A DNA stretch of 34,252 nt. It comes from Roseateles sp. (lineage in GTDB: Bacteria > Pseudomonadota > Gammaproteobacteria > Burkholderiales > Burkholderiaceae_C). The position numbers and the translations under genes are program-made. The notes under the pieces were generated by a model, which was given only the letters and a program-made list of their open reading frames with translations, did not search any database and was not told the origin of the DNA. Location of the stretch: NCBI GenBank assembly GCA_019234295.1, contig JAFALK010000057.1:1-34252 (forward strand), read 5' to 3'. Position 1 is the stretch's first letter. Every line of letters begins with the position of its first letter. Shown here in pieces: positions 27,709 to 34,252 of this stretch.

Positions 27709-28760
27709 AGACCGAAGAAATGTCCCGCCTGCAGGTGCTTGTGGTCAATCCGGCCGTGAGCGCGCGCTACCAGACTCTGCATCTGCTGCGCGGCCTCTCG
27801 GTCGGCACGATCCACGCGGCCGCGAACGGCGAGGAGGCCTTGCCGATGGCGCGGCTGCGCCGGCCCGATCTGGTGCTCTCCGAATGGGACATGCCCGACA
27901 TGGACGGCCTGGCCCTGCTCAAGGCCATGCGCGGCGACCCACAATTGACCCAGATGCCGCTTGTGCTGGTCACAGCCGACGTGGATCGCAGCCTGGTCGA
28001 GCAGGCCGTGATGAGCGGCGTATCGGATCTCCTGGTCAAGCCCTACACCTTGCGGCGCCTGGAGGACAAGATCCTGGGTGCGGTGCGTCGTGGCGTCGTT
28101 CCCTCGATAGGCTTTGGGGCGACGCCCGCTGAGGCCAGTTCACCCGCGGCCGAGAAACCGGTGCTGCTGGTTGTGGACGATACGCCCGACAACCTGCGGC
28201 TGATCGTCGACCTCTTCGCCGACGAGTACCGGGTCAAGGTGGCGGACAGCGGCGAGAAGGCCTTGAAGATCTGTGCCGGGCCTGATGTCCCTGATCTCGT
28301 GTTGCTCGACGTGATGATGCCCGGCATGGACGGTTACGAAGTCGCGCGCCGACTGCGCGAGCTGCCGCAAGGCGACGCGATTCCGGTGATCTTCGTGACG
28401 GCGCTCGACGACGATGCGTCGAAGCGGCGCGGCTTCGACGTCGGCGCCGTGGACTTCGTCGCCAAGCCCATCGACCCCGACCTCATGCGCCTGCGGGTAC
28501 GCAACTTCATGCGCTGGCTGCGCCTGCACAAGCAGCGCCAGCTGGAGTACGACCGCATGCTGGCCGATGCCCGGCGTGAGGCCGCTCGCGGCCGGCTGCT
28601 CCAGGAGGAGGTGAGCAAGCCGCTGCAAGCTGCCTTGGAACAGGCCAGCGCGTGGAGGGCTGAAGGCCGGCTACACGAGTCGCAACGCGCCGCGCTGGAT
28701 GCCATCGAGCAGGGCCTGGCGCAGGCGCTCAAGGCGACGCAGGGCCTGCAGGAGACTTGA
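27705..28760 (+). CDS. Two-receiver protein with degenerate first receiver and no output domain
   Basis: A 351-residue protein that starts at ATG 27705, overlapping the HD-GYP stop. Receiver 1 (about 9-128) keeps the fold and the lysine (K112 in LLVKPYTL) but lacks the acidic pocket (VVNPAVSA instead of VVDD) and has Glu, E60, where phospho-Asp should be (VLSEWDMPDMDG). Receiver 2 (about 152-270) is intact: VVDDTPDN, phospho-Asp D202 in LLDVMMPGMDG, T in FVTAL and K in FVAKPI; it resembles the receiver of the HD-GYP protein closely. A helical tail of about 80 residues follows, with no DNA-binding or enzyme motif. It may act as a phosphate sink, adaptor or modulator of the phosphorelay. Confidence 0.9.
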   Translation: MKTEEMSRLQVLVVNPAVSARYQTLHLLRGLSVGTIHAAANGEEALPMARLRRPDLVLSEWDMPDMDGLALLKAMRGDPQLTQMPLVLVTADVDRSLVEQAVMSGVSDLLVKPYTLRRLEDKILGAVRRGVVPSIGFGATPAEASSPAAEKPVLLVVDDTPDNLRLIVDLFADEYRVKVADSGEKALKICAGPDVPDLVLLDVMMPGMDGYEVARRLRELPQGDAIPVIFVTALDDDASKRRGFDVGAVDFVAKPIDPDLMRLRVRNFMRWLRLHKQRQLEYDRMLADARREAARGRLLQEEVSKPLQAALEQASAWRAEGRLHESQRAALDAIEQGLAQALKATQGLQET

Positions 28761-28818
28761 TCCGTCGTCCGGATGGTCGGCGCTTGCAGGGGCGAGCTGC
28801 TCAAGCGGGCAGGCGCGG

Positions 28819-29769
28819 CTAACGCAGCTTGAGCCCACGATCCCAGGGCGGGACCGTGCCGAGTTCGACCAGCAGATGATCGATCAGGGCGCGCACCTTG
28901 GGGCTCGGCTGGCGGCTGGGCAGGTAACCGGCGTAGAGCGTGTGGGCGTTGGCATTGCCGCCCAGCGGCTGCCAGTTCGGCAGCACCGGCACGAGCCGGC
29001 CTTCGCGCAGATCGTCGCCGACCGCATAGGTGGGCAGCACAGCGATGCCCATGCCGGCCAGGGCCGCCACGCGCAGCGATTCGCTGCTGTTGGCGGTGAG
29101 GCCGCTCTCCAAGCGCAGCGAGCCGCTGGCCTGCACCTGCGCCTCGCCGAGGCTCGCATGGCGAAAGCACCAGGGCTCGGGCGAGTGCAGCTGGCCGAAG
29201 CGCAGGCAGCGATGTCGCTCCAGATCGGCCGGCTTGCGCGGCCGGCCATGCTCGGTCAGATAGGCTGGCGAAGCGCAGGGCAGGTAGCGAACGTCCGCCA
29301 GCTTGCGTGCGACGAGGCCGGGGCTGGGCTGCGAGGTCAGGCGCAGCACCATGTCGAAGCTTTCTTCGGCCAGGTCCACATAGCGGTCGTTGAGTCCTAG
29401 GACGACGTGCACCCGCGGGTGACGTGCACAGAAGCCGGTCAGCAAGCGCGTGGCCTGCAGGTTGCCGAAGGCAGTGGACACCGAGAGCCGTAGCACGCCG
29501 CTGGGCTCGCCGTGGTGCGCCAGCTCGTCCTCAAGCGCTTGCGCGTCCTCAAGCAGCCGAAGCGCGCGCTCGTGCACGCGCTGCCCTTCGGCGGTGGCAC
29601 TGATGGAGCGTGTGGTGCGGTGAAGCAGCCGCGCGCCCAGCTCGCCCTCGAGCCGGGCCACCTGCTTGCTGAGCATGGACTTGCTGCTGCCGAGCTTGCG
29701 CGCAGCACCCGAGAAGCTGCGAGCGTCTACAACGCGGGCGAAGGCGAGGAGGTCTTCAAGTCGTCCCAT
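28819..29769 (-). CDS. LysR-family transcriptional regulator
   Basis: A 316-residue LysR-type regulator with N-terminal winged helix-turn-helix (MGRLEDLLAFARVVDARSFS...KLGSSKSMLSKQVARLEGELGARLLHRTTR) and a periplasmic-binding-protein-like effector domain with GVLRLSVSTAFG and RHRCLRFGQ. The style is that of the DmlR/PcaQ-type group common in Burkholderiales. The ATG at 29769 is preferred over a TTG 30 bases earlier. It is transcribed away from the EamA transporter gene, and such pairs are usually regulator and target. The effector is unknown. Confidence 0.93.
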   Translation of the reverse strand: MGRLEDLLAFARVVDARSFSGAARKLGSSKSMLSKQVARLEGELGARLLHRTTRSISATAEGQRVHERALRLLEDAQALEDELAHHGEPSGVLRLSVSTAFGNLQATRLLTGFCARHPRVHVVLGLNDRYVDLAEESFDMVLRLTSQPSPGLVARKLADVRYLPCASPAYLTEHGRPRKPADLERHRCLRFGQLHSPEPWCFRHASLGEAQVQASGSLRLESGLTANSSESLRVAALAGMGIAVLPTYAVGDDLREGRLVPVLPNWQPLGGNANAHTLYAGYLPSRQPSPKVRALIDHLLVELGTVPPWDRGLKLR

Positions 29770-29798
29770 GGCGTTCTCGATTCGGAAACACTGCGTCA

Positions 29799-29842
29799 AG
29801 ATTCTGATGGATTGTGTCGGAAGAGGGTCAATTCCAGAATCT
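29799..29842. promoter_or_regulatory. Inverted repeat between divergent LysR and EamA genes
   Basis: AGATTCTG (29799-29806) is mirrored by CAGAATCT (29835-29842); the right arm sits in the palindrome CCAGA-A-TCTGG (29834-29844). Both arms lie in the roughly 80-base gap between start codons, a fitting place for LysR binding sites, although the spacing of 36 is wider than one typical T-N11-A site. Confidence 0.45.
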
Positions 29843-29850
29843 GGCCCACC

Positions 29851-30753
29851 ATGAACACGCTCATCCGCCCCGTCGCGAGCCCTGCAGCCCCGGCCCTACC
29901 GCCGGCGAGCCTGCCCCTGCTCTTCGTGCTGCTTTGGAGCAGCGGCTATCCCGCCGGCAAGTTGGGCCTGGCTCATGCCGGGCCGCTGACACTCCTGAGC
30001 CTGCGGTTCGGGCTGGCCGCCGTGCTGCTACTGATCGTGGCCCTGGCCACCGGCGCTCCCTGGCCCCGGCGCTGGCAGACCTGGGCCCACCTGGCCGTGG
30101 TGGGTGCGCTGATCCAGGGCTTGCACTTCGTGGGCGTCTACGAGGCGATCCATCTCGGGCTCCCGGCGGGGATTGCTGCGTTGATGGTTGGCTTGATGCC
30201 TCTGGCCGCGGCGCTGGGCGCGCATCTGTGGCTGGCTGAGCGCATGAGCCGTGGCCAGGCCTGGGGCTTGCTGGGCGGCGTGCTCGGCGTGGGCCTGGTG
30301 GTTGTGAGCCGTCCGATGCACGGCGCAACGCAGGCCGCATACGCGGCGGCGTTGCTGGGGCTGCTCGGCCTCGTGGCTGGCACGCTTTATCAGAAGCGCT
30401 TTTGCGCCGACATGGACCTGCGTAGCGGCGCCAGCGTGCAGATCGGCGTGGCCGCATTGATGATGTTGCCGCTGGCCGGTGTCATCGAGCACTTCGAGCT
30501 GCAATGGGACATCGAACTCGTCGGATCCGTGCTGTGGATGGTCCTGGTCAACGCGATCGGCGCGTTCAGCCTGATGTTCGTGCTCATTCGGCGTGGACAG
30601 GCCAGCGGTGTGGCGAGGCTCTTCTTCATGATCCCCGGAGTCTCGGCCTTGATGGGCTTCGCGCTGCTGGGCGAGTACCTGGCGCCGCTGGGGCTGGCGG
30701 GCTTCGTGGTGGCTGCCTTGGCCGTCGCGCTGTCTGCCGGGGCAAGGCGTTAG
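29851..30753 (+). CDS. EamA-family (DMT superfamily) transporter
   Basis: A 300-residue integral membrane protein with about ten hydrophobic helices in two homologous halves, the EamA/RhaT pattern: LPLLFVLLWSSGYPAGKLGL at the start, then LSLRFGLAAVLLLIVALA, HFVGVYEAIHLGLPAGIAAL, and in the second half RRGQASGVARLFFMIPGVSA and GFALLGEYLAPLGLAGFVVA. Members export amino acids, nucleosides or drugs. The ATG at 29851 is taken because it begins the hydrophobic protein; the frame is open upstream inside the LysR gene. No clear ribosome-binding site is visible. Divergence from a LysR regulator suggests it is induced by its substrate. Confidence 0.93.
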   Translation: MNTLIRPVASPAAPALPPASLPLLFVLLWSSGYPAGKLGLAHAGPLTLLSLRFGLAAVLLLIVALATGAPWPRRWQTWAHLAVVGALIQGLHFVGVYEAIHLGLPAGIAALMVGLMPLAAALGAHLWLAERMSRGQAWGLLGGVLGVGLVVVSRPMHGATQAAYAAALLGLLGLVAGTLYQKRFCADMDLRSGASVQIGVAALMMLPLAGVIEHFELQWDIELVGSVLWMVLVNAIGAFSLMFVLIRRGQASGVARLFFMIPGVSALMGFALLGEYLAPLGLAGFVVAALAVALSAGARR

Positions 30754-30787
30754 ATAATCCGCGGTCTCACCTGGAGACTGCGCCCTC

Positions 30788-31909
30788 ATGAAGCCCCTGG
30801 ACGACCCCTCACACGACCGCGAAGTCGGCTCGCGAGACAGCACCCACGACAGCACCCGCACGGACGACACCCGGATTGGCGCCGTGCGCCCCCTGATCTC
30901 GCCGGCCCTGCTGCTCGACGAGATGCCCGCGAGCGATGCCACGCTGGACCTGGTCGAGCGCGCGCGCCGCGAGACCTCGGCCATTCTGCAGGGGCGCGAC
31001 GACCGCTTGATCGTCGTCGTTGGGCCTTGCTCCATCCACGATCACGAGCAGGCCATGGACTACGCTCGGCTGCTCAAGGGCGCGGCGCACGAACTGCGCG
31101 GCGAGCTGCTCGTCATCATGCGCGTCTACTTCGAAAAGCCGCGCACGACCGTGGGCTGGAAGGGCTATATCAACGACCCGCGCCTGGACGGCAGCTTTCA
31201 CATGAACGAGGGCCTGCGCCTGGCGCGTCAGCTGCTGCTTGAGGTGAACGGTCTGGGCCTGCCCGCCGGAACCGAGTTCCTGGACCTGCTCTCGCCGCAG
31301 TACATCGCCGACCTGATCACCTGGGGCGCCATCGGCGCGCGCACGACCGAGAGCCAGAGCCACCGCCAGCTCGCCTCCGGCCTGTCCTGCCCGGTGGGCT
31401 TCAAGAACGGGACCGATGGTGGAATCAAGGTGGCCAGCGATGCGGTGCTCGCAGCCCAGGCCAGCCATGCCTTCATGGGCATGACCAAGATGGGTGCTGC
31501 GGCGATCTTCGAGACGCGCGGCAACGTCGACTGCCACATCATCCTGCGCGGCGGCAAGACGCCCAATTATGACGCCGCCTCGGTGCAGCAGGCCTGCGAG
31601 GCGCTGGCCAAGAGCGGGCTGCGCGAGCAGGTGATGATCGATTTCTCCCACGCCAATTCCAGCAAGCAGTACGAGCGCCAGATCGATGTCGGCCAGGACG
31701 TGGCCATGCAGATCGCCGGCGGTGATCGCCGCATCACGGGCGTCATGATCGAAAGCCATCTCCAGCCGGGGCGTCAGGACCTGGCCGAAGGCCAGAGCAA
31801 GTCGCAGCTCAAGCCCGGCGTGTCCATCACCGACGCCTGCCTTGGCTGGAGCCAGACCGAGCCCCTGCTGCGCGAACTGGCCGCGGCCGTGAAAGCCCGT
31901 AGGGGCTGA
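30788..31909 (+). CDS. 3-deoxy-7-phosphoheptulonate (DAHP) synthase, class I
   Basis: DAHP synthase condenses phosphoenolpyruvate and erythrose 4-phosphate, the first step to aromatic amino acids. The 373-residue product shows the AroF/AroG/AroH family blocks: [101 protein letters not shown] and ESHLQPGRQ. The hydrophilic N-terminus (about 30 residues, rich in Asp/Arg/Thr) is longer than in E. coli. Which aromatic amino acid inhibits it cannot be judged here. The start has CTGGAGA upstream and is followed seven bases after its stop by rpiA; rpiA acts in the pentose-phosphate pathway that supplies erythrose 4-phosphate, a sensible pairing. Confidence 0.95.
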   Translation: MKPLDDPSHDREVGSRDSTHDSTRTDDTRIGAVRPLISPALLLDEMPASDATLDLVERARRETSAILQGRDDRLIVVVGPCSIHDHEQAMDYARLLKGAAHELRGELLVIMRVYFEKPRTTVGWKGYINDPRLDGSFHMNEGLRLARQLLLEVNGLGLPAGTEFLDLLSPQYIADLITWGAIGARTTESQSHRQLASGLSCPVGFKNGTDGGIKVASDAVLAAQASHAFMGMTKMGAAAIFETRGNVDCHIILRGGKTPNYDAASVQQACEALAKSGLREQVMIDFSHANSSKQYERQIDVGQDVAMQIAGGDRRITGVMIESHLQPGRQDLAEGQSKSQLKPGVSITDACLGWSQTEPLLRELAAAVKARRG

Positions 31910-31916
31910 GGAATTC

Positions 31917-32576
31917 ATGAATCAAGACGAACTCAAGGCCTTGGTCGGCCAGGCCGCTCTTCACTACGTCACACCCGGCAGCATCGTCGGCGTGGGCACC
32001 GGATCTACGGTGGACAAGTTCATCGATGCACTGGCCGCCAGTGGCATCGCGATCGAAGGTGCCGTGTCCAGCTCGGTGCGCTCGACCGAGCGCATGAAGG
32101 CACTGGGCATTCGCATCTTCGAGGCCTCGCAGGTCGAATCGCTGCCCGTCTACATCGACGGTGCCGATGAAATCGACCACGCCGGCCACATGATCAAAGG
32201 CGGTGGCGCCGCGCTCACGCGCGAGAAGATCGTGGCCGATCTTGCGGCGCAGTTCATCTGCATCGCCGACGAATCCAAGCTCGTGAACGTGCTCGGCAGG
32301 TTCCCTTTGCCGGTCGAGGTCATCCCCATGGCCGCGGCCCAGATCGCGCGCCGCTTCACCGCCATGGGCGGAGACGCCCAGCTGCGCGCCGGCTGCGTAA
32401 CCGATAACGGCTGCCATATCCTCGACGTGCGCGGCCTAGCCATCAACGATCCTGTCGGCTTCGAGGCCGAGGTCAGCGCCTGGCCCGGCGTGGTGACCGT
32501 GGGGGTGTTCGCCCGCAACAAGGCGGCCGTGTGCCTGCTTGGTACGAGCGCCGGCGTGAAGACGCTGAGCTTTTGA
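31917..32576 (+). CDS. rpiA: Ribose-5-phosphate isomerase A
   Basis: RpiA interconverts ribose 5-phosphate and ribulose 5-phosphate in the pentose-phosphate pathway. The 219-residue protein (E. coli 219) has [14 protein letters not shown] (24-37) for phosphate binding, the catalytic region YIDGADEID with D81 and D84, K94 in [12 protein letters not shown], and E103. These are the same numbers as in the E. coli enzyme, giving confidence in start and function. GAGGA precedes the ATG. It lies seven bases after DAHP synthase and probably shares its transcript. Confidence 0.97.
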   Translation: MNQDELKALVGQAALHYVTPGSIVGVGTGSTVDKFIDALAASGIAIEGAVSSSVRSTERMKALGIRIFEASQVESLPVYIDGADEIDHAGHMIKGGGAALTREKIVADLAAQFICIADESKLVNVLGRFPLPVEVIPMAAAQIARRFTAMGGDAQLRAGCVTDNGCHILDVRGLAINDPVGFEAEVSAWPGVVTVGVFARNKAAVCLLGTSAGVKTLSF

Positions 32577-32625
32577 TCCGCTTGTGTTCACGGGCCGGCT
32601 GCAGGCCTGAGAACGGAGTTTGCCG

Positions 32626-33141
32626 ATGCCCCGCTACGTTGCTTTTCTGCGCGGCGTGAGCCCGCTCAATTGCAAGATGCCCGAGCTCAAGCGTTGCTTC
32701 GAGGGGGTGGGCTTCTCCAATGTGAAGACCTTGCTGTCGAGCGGCAACGTTGTCTTCGATACCGTGCTGCAGACGGATGCCCAAGTCGAGCTGCTGGCCG
32801 AACAAGGCATGGAGCAAGGGCTCGATCGCGTCTTCCGCACGATTGCGCGTTCGGTCACGTCGCTCGAGGCGTTGCTCGCGACCGACCCCTACACCGAGCA
32901 CGGCATTCCGGTCGAAGCCAAGCGCGTGGTCAGCTTTCTGCGCGAGGTGCGCGAGCCGAAGGTGGTGCTGCCACTGGCGGCCGACAACGCCAGCGTGTTC
33001 TGCCTGCGCGGCCGCGAGGCCTACACGGCCTATCTGCCCAGCGAGAAGGGCCCCGTGTTCATGAAACTGATCGAGGACGCCTTCGGCACCGAGGTCACCA
33101 CGCGAACCTGGGACACCATCCGCAAATGCGCTGCTGCCTGA
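32626..33141 (+). CDS. DUF1697 domain protein
   Basis: A 171-residue cytoplasmic protein whose N-terminus, YVAFLRGVSPLNCKMPELKR followed by FSNVKTLLSSGNVVF, matches the DUF1697 family pattern. The remainder alternates helices and strands and includes FLREVREPKVVLPL and FMKLIEDAFGTEVTTRTWDT, also typical of the family. No biochemical function is established for the family that I can name. The ATG at 32626 is taken over a TTG two codons earlier, with GGAG upstream. Eleven bases separate it from the cupin gene, so these are likely one transcript. Confidence 0.9.
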   Translation: MPRYVAFLRGVSPLNCKMPELKRCFEGVGFSNVKTLLSSGNVVFDTVLQTDAQVELLAEQGMEQGLDRVFRTIARSVTSLEALLATDPYTEHGIPVEAKRVVSFLREVREPKVVLPLAADNASVFCLRGREAYTAYLPSEKGPVFMKLIEDAFGTEVTTRTWDTIRKCAAA

Positions 33142-33151
33142 GGAGCAAGAC

Positions 33152-33652
33152 ATGAGCGAACGCCCGACCTTCATCCGCTCGACCGACGAGGCCGAGGAAC
33201 GCACGCACGTCTATCCCCAAAGCACCGAACCCATGGGACCCGTGCGCCGCCTGGGAAAGCTGGCGGGCCTCGAGCGCATTGGCATCAACCTGCAGCGTCT
33301 GCCGCCGGGGCGCCGTTCATCCTGGCCGCATGCCGAGGAAAACGAGGAGGAGTTCGTCTATGTGCTGGAGGGTGAAGTCGATGCTTGGGTAGACGGCCAC
33401 CTGCACCGCATGGCGCCGGGCGATCTCGCCGCCTTTCCCGCTGGCACAGGCATCTGCCATTGCTTCATCAACAACGGCGACCGGGACGCGCTGTTGCTCG
33501 TCGGCGGCGAAGCGCCGCGCAAGGGCAGCCGTATCTTCTATCCGCTGAATCCCTCGCGGCTCCAGGACATCGGACCGGAGAACTGGTGGGACGACATGCC
33601 CCGGCACGAACAAGGGCCGCATGATGGGCTGCCGGACCTGGCCCGCAAATAG
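33152..33652 (+). CDS. Cupin-domain protein
   Basis: A 166-residue single-domain cupin. Cupin motif 1 reads PHAEENEEEFVYVLEGE (H60, E62 and E66/E67; the second His of the usual HxH is replaced), motif 2 is FPAGTGICHCFINNG with H103, separated by GDLAAFPAG, the expected beta-barrel turn. Such cupins bind a divalent metal and often act as small-molecule isomerases, dioxygenases or sensors. The N-terminal extension (about 30 residues, Arg/Glu-rich) and a C-terminal tail ending MPRHEQGPHDG are hydrophilic. Substrate is unknown. Ribosome-binding site GAGGAG precedes the ATG. Confidence 0.88.
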   Translation: MSERPTFIRSTDEAEERTHVYPQSTEPMGPVRRLGKLAGLERIGINLQRLPPGRRSSWPHAEENEEEFVYVLEGEVDAWVDGHLHRMAPGDLAAFPAGTGICHCFINNGDRDALLLVGGEAPRKGSRIFYPLNPSRLQDIGPENWWDDMPRHEQGPHDGLPDLARK

Positions 33653-33657
33653 GGTCC

Positions 33658-34252
33658 TCAGCTCAGGCGCAATGTCGCTGCAGCCTGCGCCAGGGACGGG
33701 GACAGCTCGCAAAGGCTCTGGGCTGCCGCGGCGGATTCCTCGACCAGCGCCGCGTTCTGGTGCGTCATCTGGTCGAGCTGGATCACGGCGGCGTTGATCT
33801 GGTGGATGCCGTCGTTTTGTTCTCGGGTGGCGGCGGTGATTTCGCCGATGATGTCGGTCAGCCGCTGCACTCTGGCCACGATCTCGGTCATGGCGCTGCC
33901 GGCCTTCTTGACCGCCATGACGGCGTCTCCTGTGCTCAGGCAGGCCTTGCGCGCGGTGGAGATCTTCTCGAAGGCTGCACGCTCCTGCGGCTCGACGAGC
34001 AGCTCCTCGAGCTGCTTTTTTGAAGCTCGCCTGAAGCCCGGGAAGAGTCTGCGGCCGTGGCAGCAAAGAACTGCACGAGGCTGGCATCTGCGCTGGCCGC
34101 GACGGCGCTCGTGCGCGTCACGCCGTTGCTGATGTTGCGCGACCAGTCGGAGGCAGCGCGTTCGGCCGCCAGACTGTGCGTGTGCATGTCTTGGCGTGGC
34201 CCTGGCAATGCGCGACAGCGCCACATAGCCCAGTGCTGAGCCGGTCAGCGCG
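33658..34252 (-). pseudogene. Broken methyl-accepting chemotaxis receptor (cut by window edge)
   Basis: The C-terminal part reads TDIIGEITAATREQNDGIHQ, INAAVIQLDQMTHQNAALVE and ESAAAAQSL, the end of an MCP signalling hairpin. Upstream in the same frame are 4HB-type sensor residues (QLEELLVEPQERAAFEKIST, RKACLSTGDAVMAVKKAG) that run directly into the hairpin at KAGSAMTEIV, so the second membrane helix, HAMP and the conserved hairpin tip are absent. Farther upstream, sensor residues AERAASDWSRNISNGV are in another frame, with the switch near a run of six T at 34016-34021, and TM1-like LTGSALGYVALSRIA is again in the first frame. At least two frameshifts plus a large internal deletion make it non-functional as a receptor. 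Confidence 0.8.

Overview
The window comes from the chromosome of a high-GC beta-proteobacterium, most likely order Burkholderiales (Comamonadaceae/Sphaerotilaceae-like). This rests on gene order and protein style: exbB-exbD-lpxK-ycaR-kdsB-adk next to xseA and sodB, a tonB-exbB-exbD-exbD cluster, and the small membrane gene-tadA-ldcA run. Genus cannot be decided by eye. No rRNA, tRNA, CRISPR array or intact insertion sequence was recognised.

Layout. (1) Positions 1-2045 look like accessory DNA: the 3' end of an unidentified gene, a strikingly AT-rich membrane acyltransferase, and about 570 bases with no convincing gene. (2) 2046-5093 encodes a 1015-residue cytoplasmic-looking protein of unknown function that carries a possible polymerase-beta-type nucleotidyltransferase signature; it is the least explained gene here. 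(3) 5109-6777 is a tightly overlapping run: small membrane protein, tRNA adenosine deaminase TadA and LD-carboxypeptidase. (4) 7185-11004 is a TonB energy-transduction cluster (tonB, exbB, two tandem exbD) followed by an exported repeat-type protein. (5) 11078-11836 is an SDR dehydrogenase under an unusual ACGT-repeat operator. (6) 11929-15651, all on the minus strand, is the lipid A/KDO block (exbB, exbD, lpxK, ycaR, kdsB) and adk. (7) xseA and sodB run the other way. (8) 17938-20674 is a GntR(YtrA-type)-ABC ATPase-permease operon with a readable promoter and operator. (9) 20767-22993 holds a CYTH phosphatase, two small unknown proteins separated by an 11-bp repeat array, and pyrD. (10) 23119-28760 is a three-gene phosphorelay and c-di-GMP module: hybrid histidine kinase with Hpt, HD-GYP response regulator, and a two-receiver protein whose first receiver is degenerate. 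(11) 28819-30753 is a divergent LysR/EamA-transporter pair. (12) 30788-33652 carries DAHP synthase, rpiA, a DUF1697 protein and a cupin. (13) The right edge is a multiply broken chemotaxis-receptor gene.

Much of the window is conserved housekeeping. The parts that deserve follow-up are the 1015-residue protein, the repeat array upstream of the 92-residue protein, the triple ACGT operator, the degenerate receiver in the phosphorelay operon and the internally deleted receptor pseudogene. All functional calls come from reading motifs; no database search was possible.
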